DNA of 64,000 bases from Plectosphaerella cucumerina. Taxonomy: Eukaryota > Ascomycota > Sordariomycetes > Glomerellales > Plectosphaerellaceae. Made by a program: the position numbers and the translations under genes. The notes under the pieces were generated by a model. That model had not been told where the DNA came from and made no database searches. It worked only from the letters and a program-made list of their open reading frames with translations. Position 1 is the first letter of the stretch. Each line of letters begins with the position of its first letter. The stretch lies in assembly GCA_020746995.1 (NCBI GenBank), contig JAGPXD010000003.1, forward strand, positions 6,386,001 to 6,450,000, in the 5' to 3' direction. Positions 1-11,878 of this stretch are shown here, one piece after another.

Positions 1-96
1 TTAGTCCAGGCCAACTGGCTGTTTCCATTTCTTATCCATCATCTCTGTCATGGTGTGCTCAACGGCACGATGGCGCACAGCCTGTGACATTTCGAG

Positions 97-825
97 TTAG
101 TCTCTCAAGGAGTCTTGGGAGTCGCGGAAGCTAAAGGCGGGCAACCTACAGCAGATCGTGAACATCCAGAAGAACCCAGCCCCAAGAGCGCAGGCAAGTG
201 ACGTCCAACACATAACCAGGAAGGTTGGGTTCAAACTTGCAGTAGCCCCAAGCCGTTCGGCCGATCCGTCAAAAGTAGCAACGATAATCACTGCCACGGC
301 AGTTGAAAGGGACACGGACGCAGCAATTGCCACAGAAACCCCCTGGGCGACAAGGAAGGTGACACAGGATATGATGCGGGTGTAATTGGCAAACACACCG
401 AAGCAGAGTGACAGAGCGAGGCCAACGCCTGTGATGGCATAGGATATCTGCGTGCACAAGAGTGCTTTTCGGAAATAGTCCAACTCTTTGGCATCGATCG
501 GGAAGCTGGCTGTGCTGGACCACCCAGAAGCCCAGTCAAAAGAAGGTTTGGTGCAGGCGCGCTCTCCGCCGCTTGAGACGCAATAGCTCCAGATGGTTAT
601 ATCATAGATGCTGTTCGGTGCAAGAAACGAGAGGCTGATGTTAGAGACGTTGCCTGCTTCATCTCTAGCCACCCGGTCAATCTTGTCGGCTGTCGAGTCC
701 GTCGTGTTGATTCGGACGACATATAGATCCTCGGTTGTAACACTTCCAAAGCAAGCGGCCAGTAGAAGGACAAGCGATCCAGCCGTGAGTAAGTATGGCA
801 GAGCAACGCAGAGCATTCGACCCAT
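97..825 (-). CDS. SUR7/PalI-like four-TM membrane protein
   Basis: A single-exon protein of 242 aa with an ATG start. Membrane segments can be seen at about residues 8-28, 120-145, 152-182 and 200-225. A roughly 90-residue loop between the first two carries an Asn-Ile-Ser glycosylation site and two cysteines (WSYC, then ERAC). This topology, one N-terminal helix, a Cys-containing outer loop, then three helices, is that of the fungal SUR7/PalI (claudin-like) family. Members organise plasma-membrane domains (eisosomes) or sense pH at the membrane. The tail is short, polar and Ser/Asp-rich. The family call rests on topology and the Cys pair, not on a search, so another four-TM family is possible. 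The neighbouring Hsp70 relic is unrelated. Confidence 0.72.
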   Translation of the reverse strand: MGRMLCVALPYLLTAGSLVLLLAACFGSVTTEDLYVVRINTTDSTADKIDRVARDEAGNVSNISLSFLAPNSIYDITIWSYCVSSGGERACTKPSFDWASGWSSTASFPIDAKELDYFRKALLCTQISYAITGVGLALSLCFGVFANYTRIISCVTFLVAQGVSVAIAASVSLSTAVAVIIVATFDGSAERLGATASLNPTFLVMCWTSLACALGAGFFWMFTICCRLPAFSFRDSQDSLRD

Positions 826-1149
826 CGCGACGGTTGAGACAACGGATAGAGATCGAAGTCCAACCGTCGCTTCTTAAGCTATGGGAGACCGCCCAGTGTT
901 TCCCGTTCCACGTTACCCGTCCCTCGTTTTCTGTTGTTGGCTTCTGCTGGCCGAGTTTGTCCATCGCTCGAAAGGACCTCTGCGACAGACCCAGTTGATG
1001 ACGATAACATTATTCGGACTCGAATCCCAGCATTTACGTTTTGAGAAAGTAGTTGGAGGTTCGGATTTCGGAGTGTTGGAAACCAGGTCGACAGCAGATG
1101 TTTAATTGGTTCGGTTCACTTTGGAAAGGTGGGTCACAAGGAGAGTCAC

Positions 1150-1530
1150 TCCAATTGGCTAGCTGATCCAGCCCTTGCCGCGCGCCTCCCTCCTGCCTCT
1201 GAACCCAGTGAATGCATCTTCTCCTTGTCCGTGGAACGTACAGTATGGCCAGACGAAAAGAAGGTTCTTCGATACATCCTCCTGGTCGCCCTCGATGAGT
1301 TGGATGTCGATCTCCTTTTGATTACACTCTGTTGTGTAGAAGATGCGGGATTTCGTAATCGGAAGTTGAGCGCTGCGAGGCAGAATAATCTCCATCTGGA
1401 GAGGGCTGTCAGGAGTGGAACCGCTGTGCGCCTCGATGCCAAGGGCTCGTGGCAAAGACTGCACGATGTCGATGTCGCGACCGGACGCGATGAGTGCGGC
1501 ACCGCGCGCGACTGCCTCAGGGCCAGTGGA
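1150..1530 (-). pseudogene. Hsp70 relic (end of ATPase domain plus substrate-binding beta domain)
   Basis: Reading the minus strand from about 1521 gives an Hsp70-type stretch: PEAVARGAAL (end of the nucleotide-binding domain, compare DEAVAxGAA), then a LPRALGIEA segment (compare PLSLGIET), then ILPRSAQLPITKSRIFYTT and IQLIEGDQEDVSKN, which follow the substrate-binding beta domain (IPTKKS..FTT...V.EGER....N). Only about 85 residues match. The whole N-terminal ATPase core and the C-terminal lid are missing, and the reading degenerates after about 1266. I infer a truncated, probably non-functional Hsp70 copy. It could also be an exon of a divergent Hsp70-like gene, but no splice-compatible upstream exon is visible. 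Confidence 0.7.
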
Positions 1531-1658
1531 CCTTTTGTTGGGAGCATGACCATCTCTTTCATTTAGACATTTAGGCAATCGCCAGAGCCACAACTCTTAC
1601 GCCCGCAATGCCATGCACTTTCTGCCACAGGATGAACCTTTCCTGTAGGACCGGCCCT

Positions 1659-2239
1659 ATGTCATCTCGGTGCGCCGTCTGCGCAAAGCGGCGTCAGCGG
1701 TGCGATGGAACTGCCTCGACGGCGACAGGTGCGTGCGTACAACACTGGCGAGAAGAGTATTCGTGCTCACATACTTACGTGTAGTGCAGAGGTTCGAGAA
1801 GACTAGGGACACTCTACGACGCCAGGTTAATGAAACAGAGACAGAGTTGGAGAAGCTACAGGCAGAGTTCATCGTTCCAACCGATGCGGAGATGGTAGCA
1901 CTGCAGGAGGAAGAATGCGATGCGGTTTTGGAGGGGCTAGGAAAGATGTCGGCCGCACTCGCCCGGCTGCGGCGTCTGCGGAAGACGACGGAGGCGGCGG
2001 AGAAGAGGTATGAGAAGCTCTCTGTGCGGTGCATGGCAGAACTGGACGAGGAGGACGGTACTCTCGCGCCGAATGTGGCCCAGGAACGGGTTGCAAACGA
2101 CAAGGCGGAGTGGGGTGCGACTGAGGACGTCGAATGGACCCTGTACGGGTTCGAGCCGGGCTCTTCTCCGCAGCTTGCTGTATACCCGCAAAAGGAACGA
2201 TCGGTGTCCCTTTCGCCGGCACCAAGCTCGCCGGAGTAG
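1659..2239 (+). CDS. Small Cys-cluster (Zn2Cys6-like) coiled-coil protein, 2 exons
   Basis: Exons 1659-1728 and 1785-2239 give 174 aa. The 56-nt intron starts GTGCGT, has a GCTCAC branch-like site and ends in TAG; the join keeps phase. The N-terminus, CAVCAKRRQRC, matches the first half of a Zn2Cys6 DNA-binding cluster (CxxCxxxxxxC), but the second Cys triplet is absent. A long charged coiled coil follows (about residues 28-110), then an acidic, Ser/Pro-rich tail. Short proteins with a half cluster followed by a coiled coil are common in fungal accessory regions, and their role is unknown. Whether it binds DNA cannot be judged from a half cluster. It may be a truncated regulator. Confidence 0.6.
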
Positions 2240-2760
2240 TGTTCGGAATCGACGCTCGCCGCATGTTCATGATGGGTGTATGGTCGAGAGGGTAGGGGAT
2301 GGGCCGTGTTGGTGCTGGCTCACCTAAGCCCTGCCAGAGAAGCAACGTCGCAGTTTTCCGTACCACTACCAACGATGGCGCTGGAAGTGAGATCGTTAGT
2401 GACTCAACCTGTACTACCTGCGCAAGAAACGTGCGCGCTTCTGGCCCGGTGATTAAGAAGTTCCTAGAGCTACGTGCACACGACATGAAATGCGTAGCCT
2501 GGTGGGCCTTTGATTGCTCCGTTTATTGCATGGCGCTTTGTCCGTGAAGGCATCGGGCTTGGAGTCGTGGCGGCTTGTTGAGTACCACAACGTCAAACTT
2601 GGGCGTCTGATCTTCATGAAGCACATTAATAATAGCATCCGTAGCCCTCCGTGCCTGATATTCCCCAAGACCAGCCAAGGGTCGAGTTTCGTACCCATGA
2701 TTTGAGCAACATAAATCACCTGCTCACTAAGATGCACGACGGCACAGAGCGTATTATCAG
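2240..2760. other. No supported gene
   Basis: Only short, mutually overlapping frames occur here, without recognisable motifs or splice-consistent extension. It is the space between the tail of the small Cys-cluster gene and the tail of the NLR pseudogene. Confidence 0.5.
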
Positions 2761-5700
2761 CTAAATCGGTACAGTATCGAACAAGGCTTTGAATCCAAAG
2801 AAATCCATAGGCTCTGAGGCGCCGTACTCCAGCAAAGCATGCTCCGTAGCCAAACAGAACGTTGAAACGGCCAACTGAACGGCCGTCAGACCACATCTAT
2901 CCTCGGCATCGATTTCAGCTCCGCTATCACACAGAAGCCGAAGACTAGCAATGTCAGCAGCTCGAGTTGCCCACATTAGCGGTGTCCAGCCCATATTGTC
3001 TCTTGAATTAACATCAACGCCGCCCGTCTCGAGTAGCAGCTGGACGACTACTTTATAACTATTCTAGGCAGCCCAAGATAAAGGCGTCCGATCCGATTTG
3101 CCCGGCAAGTCGGGGTCGACCTGACCTGTTTACATAAGACAGCGGACGACGTCGATATAGCCCTTCTTCGATAATATAAGCATTGGCGTCCATCCATCGT
3201 CGTTGGCTATCGTAATATCGACGCCCTTCTCTGCCAGGAACTTAACCACCTCGAGATGGCCATTGCTAGCACCTAAGGTAACTAGTATCTATCCGTTATT
3301 ATTAGCTACCGTGATATCGGCCCCGTTTTCCGCCAGGAACTTAACCACCTCGAGATAGCTATTACTAGCAGCTACGTTAACTAGTATCCACCCCATATTA
3401 TCGGCTATCGTGATATTAGCGCCCTTCTCTATCAGGAACTTAACCACTTCAAGGTAGCCACTTTCAGCAGCTATATTAACTAGTATCCACCCCTTCTTAT
3501 CAGCTACCGTAATATCGGCGCCCTTCTCTACTAGGAACTTAACCACCTCGAGGTAGCTATACTTAGTAGCGGCGAAGACTAGTATCTATCCGTAGTTATT
3601 AGCTACCGTAATATCGGCCCCGTTCTCCGCTAGGAACTTAACTACCTCGAGGTAGCTACTAGTAGCAGCGGCGTAGACTAGCGTCCACCCCTTATTATCG
3701 GCTATCGTGATGTTAGCGCGCTTCTCTACTAGGAACTTAACCACCTTAAGGTGGCCTCTTTCAGCAGCTATATTAACAGGAGTCCGTCCGTTATTACTAG
3801 CTATCGTGATGTCGGCGCCATTCTTTACTAGGAACTTAACTACCTCGAGGTAGCTACTTTCAGCGGCTACTTTAACTGGCGTCCACCCCTTATTATCGGC
3901 TACCGCGATATCGGCGCTATTCTCTACTAAGAACTTAACTACCTCGAGGTAGCTACTTTCAGCGGCTACGTTGACTAGCGTCCACCCCTTATTATCGGCT
4001 ACCGCGATGTCGGCGCCATTCTCCACCAGGTACCTGACCACCTCGAGGTGGCCGCTACTCGCGGCGGCATTAACTAGAGTCCACCCGTACTAATTCATCA
4101 CCTCGACCCTTGCACCGCGCTGCAGTAATGCTTGAACCGCCGTCAATTGCCCATGTAGTGATGCAGAATACAATGGTGTTCTGCCCGTGAGGGCCTTTGT
4201 CTCTATGTCAACACCAGCGTTAAGGATGACTTCCGCAAGCAAGATGTTTCCTTGGGTGCAGCTTAGTTCAAGAACAGACCGCCCGGTAGATGTCGCAATT
4301 CGCCCGGGTCCGTGTCTCTGGATGTGCAAGACTGCCACAGCAGTCAGCCCAAATTTGAGGGCATAATACGACGGCCCTGGGGGGATATCCTCGGCCTCTA
4401 CTACCTCCGCTTCGTCGTCGTCGTGTGTGTCTACCCAGCTTCTCCAGGCATTCCAGCAAGAACGGCCCTCGTCCATGAATGCAAGGACAGACTCTAGGGT
4501 GCCCGGATCGTGGTTCGGCGGCACGCCCGACTTGAGATGTGCGTGCCAAGACTCCGCGGCATAGTCTCGGAGGACGGCCTGGAATGGGGACTCGGGTATT
4601 GCGTCGTTGTCCTGCCAGGCCTGCTGAGATTGGATATACCATAGGCACGATCTGGCGAGAATGGTGTTTTGAATATTTTCGTTAGAGACGCGTAGCGTCT
4701 CATTCTGCCAGATGTTCCCGATGGGTAGCCGTCTGACGAGGAATTCCCGAACGGTGAAATGAGCCAGATGCAGGGTCTGGTTTTCCGCGGCCGAGTGAGG
4801 GCCGCGCACTTCGACGAGCGGGCCGCAGAGCTCGAGGATCTCGCTGCTGATGCAGTCGTCGTCGATAGCATCGGGAAGCTCGTCCGTCGGGAGGACGTCG
4901 CACTCTTCGTCAATAAGCACAGCCTCTGTGATTTCGCCCACGGTCAACGGCCGCAAAGCAAAGGCGGCCCAGCGCAACAAAGCCGCTGCACGGTCTGCTC
5001 GGTCGCTTCTCGTGATCCTGTTCCAATTTCGCTCGTACAGGCTGTCGAGCCCAGCCGGCGCTCCGTCGAGACCGCGTTGAAGTTGCGCAAGGTTCTTCCA
5101 TGACTTCAGAGACTGTTCTTGGAGGAGAAGCCAGAGGAATTGGCCGTCGCTTCGATCGGACATGGTCTTGGAAAGACTCTCGCGGATGTCATCGGACTTG
5201 TTGGGCAGTTTCCTATCGACAATGGACCGCGAGAAGGCGGTAACGTCGTCATGAACGTCTTCGGGTGCTATGTGGTATTCTGTAAGGCGGTAGGTATCGC
5301 CGGCTCGCAGGGTCTGTCGGATCTCGGGTTCGTCGCGGCTGACGATGAGGACACGGGTGGCCGGCGTGATGGCGTTCTTGACGACGTCCTCGAGAAATCC
5401 CGCGACGGAGCTGCTGCTATCGGCTGGTGCCGTGCATTCGTCGAGGCCGTCGACGACCAGGTAGCAGCCCGGCCTGGCTTGCAGGGCGTTGCGGAGCAGC
5501 TGGATGACGGTCGCACGGGTGGCGACCTGGTCCTGGGTTGTCACCCATCTCTGCCGGATCAGGTCGTACACGTCCGGCTGCGAGGCGAGCTGGGAGAGCC
5601 ATGATCGCGCAACGGCGTAGGGATCGTTGCGACTTTCATGGTCGGACGACAAGAAGAAATGAGCGACAAACTTGTCAGGAACGGCTGAGAGGTGCTCGAC

Positions 5701-6622
5701 GATGCGCGAACATAGGATTGTTTTGCCAAATCCAGGTCGTCCGTTGATCCATAATATTTCGGGTGTATCGGTGGGTGGTTCTGAGGCGCTCCAACGGGTG
5801 TATGCTGGTCGCGTGAGGATCCAGTCGCACGTGCCGGATAATCTCTTGTTGCGCGAGTCCTCGCACCGCTCATTGGGAGAGTGCTGGCCCTGAACCCAGG
5901 CGTGGATCTCCCGTCGCGTCTCGGCTGGAGCACTCATTAGCCTCGTCGCGCGTCTCGAACGCCCCGATCTCACCTTGCACCTGCGCCAGGGCTTGGCGAA
6001 TTTCGGCCAACCATCCAGGCTGGGACTGCGTCTCTGGTGTTTGTACCTTGCTAAGCGGGTCGGTACCTCGTGAGGTATCGCCGCTCGAGACGTCTGGTGT
6101 TGGGTGCATACCGTCAGCTTGCTGTGGAGGCACCAGATAATGCAGCTGCTGGACGAGGTTGCCAAGTAGCTTGACCTGCACTGTGCGATCTCCCTTGCCC
6201 CCTAGGGCCCAGGTGAGCTTGCGTGTCTTGGACTCGGTAACACCCTGACGCGTGCGGGGGTGGTCCACTCCAGCACCGAGGGCAGCATCTTGCAGAAGGC
6301 CTGTTAAACCCCTCCTAGTTGGCTTTGAACCTCCATCCGACCGGAGTATGTTGTTGATGATCCTGAGCAAATCAGCAATGGCTGAGCTTGTTTGACTGTC
6401 GTCGAGACGCTGATGATGGTCAGCCGAAAGCTGACCGTTGGCAAGACCAACGCTGCGGCCCCAGCGCTCGAGGCGCAGCCGGTGCGCGTCGTACTGGACG
6501 TTCAGTGCATCCGCGTCACTCGTGAACCGCTTGTATGCCTTGACTTTTTCGATGGCTTCCAAGCACGCGCTGAAGAGACCTGCGAGGCCTGCGATACCGA
6601 TACCTAGTCCCGCGGCTTCCAT
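2761..6622 (-). pseudogene. HeLo-NACHT-ankyrin NLR with five in-frame stops
   Basis: Exon 1 (5974-6622) and exon 2 (2761-5924) join across a 49-nt intron (donor GTGAGA, branch GCTAATG, acceptor CTCCAG) in phase and span 1,271 codons. The N-terminal ~200 residues begin AGLGIGIAGLAGLFSACLEA and look like a HeLo (prion-inhibition/cell-death) domain. A NACHT module follows, with P-loop GRPGFGKT at about residue 280 and Walker B YLVVDGLDEC at about 371-380. Ankyrin repeats fill the C-terminus. Fungal NLRs of this layout act in heterokaryon incompatibility and programmed cell death. Stops lie at 4090, 3586, 3289, 3130 and 3064, all in the single frame that runs to 2761, with no indel. The effector and NACHT parts therefore stay open (827 residues) while the sensor part is interrupted. 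A truncated product remains possible. Confidence 0.85.
3064..4092 (-). repeat. 99-bp ankyrin-encoding tandem array with nonsense mutations
   Basis: Units of 33 residues repeat every 99 bp between about 3140 and 4080 (for example, the string encoding DNKGWT recurs at exactly 99-bp spacing near 3888 and 3987). Units are nearly identical but differ by many C/T and G/A exchanges. At 3586 and 3289 the conserved Trp codon TGG of the unit reads TAG. The complementary change is CCA to CTA, the CpA-to-TpA type. Elsewhere Pro codons CCA have become Leu CTA. Such near-identical arrays are typical of recently amplified sensor domains in fungal NLRs. Confidence 0.85.
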
Positions 6623-7329
6623 GGTGCATGCTGTTAATGAGTGCAGGTGGCAGAGATCCTCTGACGCCGGAGAGGCATTTTATATGGCGCTGCCACCAAC
6701 TGCAGGCAGCCTAGCGATACGCCCTGCAGCTTGGTGCTCGGAAAGATGGACCAACACTTGTGGCCAATACAGGGAGCTCCGCCACGTTGGCATTCTACCA
6801 GCCAATCAGACGGGAAGCTTGACAGTTGCAAACCCCAGTGCTTCAACCGCTGTGCTTTGCCATTTTGTCAACTTCCTCCAGGCCGCCGTCGGTCTCCGCG
6901 CGAAACAAGTTGTTACATTCGACATCGTAAATGAGAACGAGCAAGTGCCCTCGGGTGAAGACCGCAGTTCTTTCTATCTTGATGTGGATGGACAACTTCT
7001 GTGGCCTCGGCGCAGTGCACACGTCCAGTCCAGTGACTAAGCAAACACTTCTGGTATCTTTCCGGGCATCATCAGCCAGGTGCTGTGTTTGGTAGGCTGT
7101 CCTCCCTTAGGGCGAAGTCGCCTTGCACGAAATCGGGGTTAACCGGCACCTTTGGAGGTGCATGGCCTCGTCGAGCATGGCCCCCACGTCGGCCCGTTCA
7201 ATAGGCAGGACAGCGATCCAGGCGATCGTGTGAGAGTCGAGGCTGTCAAGAGACTGGAGCCCTTCGACTCGGGGTCCGGGGCCACACGGGCGTACGGGTT
7301 GGTCCTCCGGCCATCAGGAGCGGCGACAT
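6623..7329. other. Upstream region of the NLR; no supported gene
   Basis: The stretch upstream of the NLR start holds only overlapping frames of 60-200 codons with no motif and no conserved partner in the window. I see no gene here. Confidence 0.45.
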
Positions 7330-7599
7330 TATGGTACCAGTCAGGCATTGGATTGGGAACCAAAAACACATTGGCAGGCGCTAGAAGATGATGCAAGGTG
7401 GTTCATTTGGTCACTATGCTGGCTATTGAGTCTTTCCGGGAGGATGACTCGGCTAGCGGAGGTGGCGCGATCCTATCCAGAGGACACCAGCAGGATTCAG
7501 AGAGTTCATCAGTCCTTCCAAGATGCTGTCAAATGGTGTTACAAGCACGGATTGGTCTCAGAAAAAGAGAAAGAAATTGGCAGTCGCACCCGGGCCTGA
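7330..7599 (+). other. Possible coding remnant, unknown
   Basis: The frame ending at 7599 has protein-like composition: a Trp-rich helix-like stretch (DARWFIWSLCWLL) followed by a charged helical segment (about 40 residues) ending WCYKHGLVSEKEKEI. No start codon with a convincing context and no matching exon were found upstream. It may be the 3' end of a gene whose 5' part is lost, or a chance frame. No function can be given. From 7600 to 8229 I see no gene. Confidence 0.25.
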
Positions 7600-8229
7600 C
7601 CCTTTCGGCCGTCACAGAGACATCGTGCGATACCAGCGCAACACAAGCAGTCAATCTCCAAAGAAAATTTCGAGCCACAGGAGGATACCGCAACGAAGAA
7701 GTCTGAATAAGGAGCGTCACGGCTACTTCGCAATCATCCCCTCAGCGTTTGCCCTTGCTCCCGGGGCTGGTGAGGTCCCCAATTGGCCCAAGAGCATTGG
7801 TACGGATACATGGCCCTGTTTAACAAGCCCGTTGTCTCCGGAGTCCCAGCTATTGTATGCAGTAGGCCACACAACGCGTATGTTTGCCGTCAGTGATGAA
7901 GTAGCGGACGAGCTCCAGCGGCCTTGTATGTACAGCATTGTAGGAGATTGTTATCGTAGAGTTTCCGTGCCACGCAGCTGATCTGTCGCCACCTGATCGC
8001 TTGCTTGTAGACTTTCATAAAGAGCGGCGTGCGCCGAGCCCACCAATACGAGGGTTGTAGCTGTTAGTGTTATGCATGTATGCAAGTCAGTTGAGCAGAG
8101 GCAGCACTTAGTGTTGTAAACAGAATCTTTGATTTGGCTTTCATGTAACGTTACAGTATTGCTTCTCAAAAAGAATGGAGATGATTTTTAGATACCGAAC
8201 CCGTCACCCTTGATGGCCTGCAACGTCGG

Positions 8230-9105
8230 TCAAGCTGGCACTCCTTTGGCGCGTCTCTTCTTCCCAGCCCTGCCTTCATCGCTAGCGCCTTCCGCAGCTC
8301 CGTGAGATGTCTTGTCGGGCGCCTGTTTTCTCTTCAAGCCAATGGGCAAATCTTGAGCCTGTCCGTCGCTGCCCATTCCCGCCGCCTTCAGCTGCGCGAC
8401 CAGCGCCTCGTTTTCGGCCCTGACCTCCCGCAGCTGCTGCTCTAGGGCCTTGTTCTGGCCGATTAGCTCCGCGGGCGTATTTCCGGCCTCTCCCTCAAAC
8501 AGACTGTTGGCGATCTCCACGGAGTCGGCATGCTCTGCCTCGAGCCTGAGGAACTGCAGCCTGAGCGAATCGTACTCAGCCTTGTCGGCCGCGAAGCGAT
8601 CCTCCTTCGCGGCCATCTCCTTCCGGACGCCCTCGAGCTCGGCCTCCAGCTCACTAATACGCCGCTTCTTTAGCACCAACACCGACTCGGTAGCCTGGGT
8701 CACCGTCTTTGACTCGGCCAGCTCTCGCTCTCGGTTATCCAAGTCGAAGTGGAGCGCCCGCGACTGGAGTATTTCGTCGTTTTGGCGCTGGACGGTGGCC
8801 AGAAGCTCACGGGATGCCTTTTCGGCGACATCACTGCGAGCCTTATGCTCCTTCAACTTGGATTTGACGTCGTCCAGCTCTTTGCGCGTCTTTTTGAGGT
8901 CGCCGTCCGTTTTTTGAGCCACCTGCTGCAGTCCGGCGTACTGGCCAGACCAGTGATTGTTAAGGTCTTCGCGCTGCTGCTGCAAGGCGTAGGCCCGATC
9001 CATGGTCTCTTTCTTGGCGGCCTCTCGGTACTGCTCCAGAATCCTGCAGCCGGAGTTGAGTTGCTGCGACAGCGTCCAGAGGTCGTAGTCGAGCTTTCCG
9101 GTCAT
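8230..9105 (-). CDS. Coiled-coil protein, unknown function
   Basis: From the ATG at 9105 the frame gives 291 aa, starting MTGKLDYDLWTLSQQL. The same frame stays open upstream to an ATG at 9372 (MTLADRLACIES...), so a longer form is possible. Residues about 20-240 are a nearly continuous charged coiled coil with heptad-like Leu/Ala spacing. The tail is basic with a nuclear-localisation-like cluster (GKKRRAK). I do not recognise the family; structural or nuclear coiled-coil roles are guesses. Its upstream leader is shared with the GT8 gene near 60.5 kb (see repeat 9335-9585), and it is divergent from the ferric reductase gene. A candidate intron 9113-9195 was tested, but the phases do not join. 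Confidence 0.6.
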   Translation of the reverse strand: MTGKLDYDLWTLSQQLNSGCRILEQYREAAKKETMDRAYALQQQREDLNNHWSGQYAGLQQVAQKTDGDLKKTRKELDDVKSKLKEHKARSDVAEKASRELLATVQRQNDEILQSRALHFDLDNRERELAESKTVTQATESVLVLKKRRISELEAELEGVRKEMAAKEDRFAADKAEYDSLRLQFLRLEAEHADSVEIANSLFEGEAGNTPAELIGQNKALEQQLREVRAENEALVAQLKAAGMGSDGQAQDLPIGLKRKQAPDKTSHGAAEGASDEGRAGKKRRAKGVPA

Positions 9106-9334
9106 GTCACAGCTGCAGGGGCTGCCGTTGCTGGCGTGACACTGGGATGTGAGCCAGATGATCGCCTTCGAAGACGACGGGAAACGGCGACTTACAATGC
9201 TCATACAGCGACTGTTCGTGCTGTTTTGTAGAGGAACGCCTTGATCCCGCGGCATTGCCGCTGTGTGGTGGCCTGCAAGCGCCTGGGAAGCCTGGTTCTG
9301 CGTCATGATACAACACGAGTTGAAACTCTCGCTT

Positions 9335-9585
9335 TCGATGCAAGCCAGACGGTCGGCCAGCGTCATCTCGTGGCGCTTTTGAATATGTAGATACTGTACA
9401 TATGTACGCATGAATCGGAACAGGTATCATGTGGCCCCGGCCATCTCATGGGCCAGAATTAGACCCTCACCTAGGCCTTGATCTCGGCCCTGATCTCAGC
9501 CTCGAGTCTTACGAGGGGCGATCGCGCAGTCGAGGCCCGGAACATGTCCCTGGATTGGCCTAACATGCGGCGTCTGCATTATCGA
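9335..9585 (-). repeat. Duplicated ~250-bp gene leader, left copy
   Basis: The minus strand of this interval matches the plus strand of about 60040-60310. Shared blocks include CAGACGCCGCATGT, CTCGACTGCGCGA, GGCCCATGAGATGGCCGGG and CTGGCCGACCGTCTGGCTTG, in the same order. It sits between the divergent coiled-coil gene (minus) and ferric reductase gene (plus), so it probably holds promoter and leader sequence of the coiled-coil gene. Confidence 0.8.
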
Positions 9586-9641
9586 CTTCTGGACAGCTTT
9601 TTGTGAGTTTTCAAGCCTTACCTCTCCCAACCACCGGATTC

Positions 9642-11472
9642 ATGGATGCCGTCGCATGGTACTCGGCGGCCGTCGGAGGGCCGCTGGCGGCTTCCATCAT
9701 CATCAACGTCGCCCTGCTGATATTTTCCATCCTCGGGTACGTCGCAGACCGCGACATCCCACGCTTTCTGTCTCTGAAGCAGGTCTGTCGGAGCGTACGT
9801 CTCTTGAGAACTGTCACCTGGCTCGACCTCATCGCGGCTGCCGTCTTCGTCTCCGCCAACGCCGTGGCGATGAGCTACGACATCCGGGACACTCCGAGCT
9901 TCATCCGCCGATCGGGCGTCCTGTCGGTGGTCAACATGGCTCCGTTGTTTCTAGGGACCCGGATGAACGTCATCGCGAGCGGCTGTGGGCTGAGCCTGTC
10001 AGCATACATCGCCACGCACCGCTGGCTGGGGAGCATGGCCATCCTCCAAGGCCTGACACACGCCGCCGTGTCCCTTGCGACCCAGGCGCAGGGCGGCTTT
10101 GAGAATCTCAGCGGCAAAGCGGGCATCGTGGTTAGTGCGACGAACCAAGTTAGACAACGCGGCAAAGCGCGAGTACTGAGATGTCCCTGTAGATCGCGAG
10201 CGTGTTTGTCGCCATCCCGTTGACAAGCCTCATTCGCCGACGGGCCTACGAGACCTTTGCTGCCGCTCACTTCGCCCTGGCCGTGTGCGCCGTCGTCTTC
10301 GTCTTCCTACACACTCCGTCCTCCCACGTACTGGCGTCGCCCAGGCGGTACCTGATCGCAGCCGCCGGCTGCCTGGGCCTGACGTGGACCGTTCGGCTCG
10401 GCCTGTTGGTCTACCGCAATGTCCGGCTGGGAGCGCCATCCAGCCGGGCGGCCGTACGCACCATCGCCTTCGAGCTTGGCGAAAGCAGCATCCCGCTCGA
10501 GGACGCCGTACACATTCACGTCCGGCTGTCACGGCCGTGGAACATGAGAGCCGGTCAGTATGTCTACCTTACTGTCCCATGGGCCGGTGGCGCGTCCGCC
10601 GCGCAGTCGCACCCGTTCTACATCGCGTGGTGGTATCGCGTCGACGACGACAACTACATCGTGCTCATCGCCCAGAGGCGACACGGCTTCACGGAACGCA
10701 TCTTCCGCATCCGGGACGCCAGGCGGAACGGCAACTTCGGCGCACGGGCCCTGGTCGATGGGCCGTACGGGAAGGAGATGGGCCTCGACGCCTACGACAA
10801 TGTCCTCTTCTTCGCGACCGGCATAGGGATAGCCGGGCATCTGTCGCACGTCGCGCAGCTCCTCAGGAGCTACTACGACTGCGGCGTCAAGACGAAGAGG
10901 GTGACCCTGTTCTGGCAGGTGGATTCCGAGAGTATGTGCCGTAGAACCCTGTTCTCCTCTCGTCCGCTCGGCCCCACTGACGAAGCTCGGCCTTAGTTCA
11001 ACTTGGCTGGGTGGCCGACAGGATGCAGCAGCTGTTGGAGCAGGATGAAAAGAGCCAGGTACGTCCGGCGCCCCGTGGTCTGAGCGGTTGGGGTGACCCC
11101 CCCGCTGACCACCATCGAGATCCTGCACATTTACCTGTTCGTCGTGGGCGGCTTCCTGTCGGAGGACGCGGAAACCACCGGCTTCGTCAACCGGGGCAAG
11201 CGGATCGTCGTGACGTACAAGGCCATGGATGCAGCGTACCTGACGGATGTGGAGCTGGGACGATATGGGGGCCGGACCGTCGTCTCTTGTACGTCGTCCC
11301 CTGATCGCTGCGTGGTCCCATTGCTGACTCGGCCGCAGTGTGCGCCGACGCCCAGACGGTCGATCGAGTGCGGGGCCTCGTCCGGCGCAGGGGTGACGCG
11401 AAGGTCCATGTCAAATGTTTGGATTTTTGCCCTTCGGAAACCGCGCGGCCTGCCGGCTCTCTTCCGGCGTGA
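9642..11472 (+). CDS. Ferric reductase (FRE family), 5 exons
   Basis: Exons 9642-10130, 10193-10931, 10997-11058, 11120-11288 and 11339-11472 join in phase to 530 aa. Each intron is 48-65 nt with GT..AG ends. The product is a plasma-membrane ferric/cupric reductase of the FRE/NOX superfamily, which passes electrons from NADPH through FAD and two haems to extracellular metal. Haem ligands are H126/H140 and H189/H203, both pairs spaced 14 apart as in the family, within the transmembrane core (first ~280 residues). An FAD domain with HPFYIAW, a GPYG motif and an NAD(P)-binding FATGIGIAGH stretch follow. The C-terminus has the usual short cytosolic end. The first in-frame ATG was chosen; the frame extends upstream without another ATG. 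The gene appears complete and intact. FREs are frequent Starship cargo. Confidence 0.9.
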
Positions 11473-11878
11473 TCAGGTCGGGGAGGATCCTTCCAGCTCA
11501 CGTTTGCCCGTTGGTGTCATCCGCCGGGGACGCAAGGGGCACCGAGCGCTTCCGCTGCTCTCGTGATTGGTTTCCGAATCGTCGGGACGAGCTAGGAGGG
11601 CTGGCCAAGAGCAGGGTGCTCCGCCATAACCGGACGAACGTCGCTGCAATCGGGCGGAAACAGTATGGGCGACGAGTCACGCCACCCAGCACATGCCGAA
11701 AGAGGTTGGTCGAAAGTGATTGATATGTAGCGTGCATGCGGTCCCGTCCTCGGAAGACCCAGTCTAGGAAATAAACATCTATTTTTACACCTGTCCTTGC
11801 TCCCTCATTGCACTTCAAGGATCTGCAGTTGGTGGCGAGGTTCCCACCACCGGTTGTCGGCCTGCTACTTGCACCTGT
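11473..11878. other. Intergenic, no supported gene
   Basis: The 3' ends of the ferric reductase (plus) and the MADS-like gene (minus) converge here. Only short frames without motifs are present. Confidence 0.5.
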
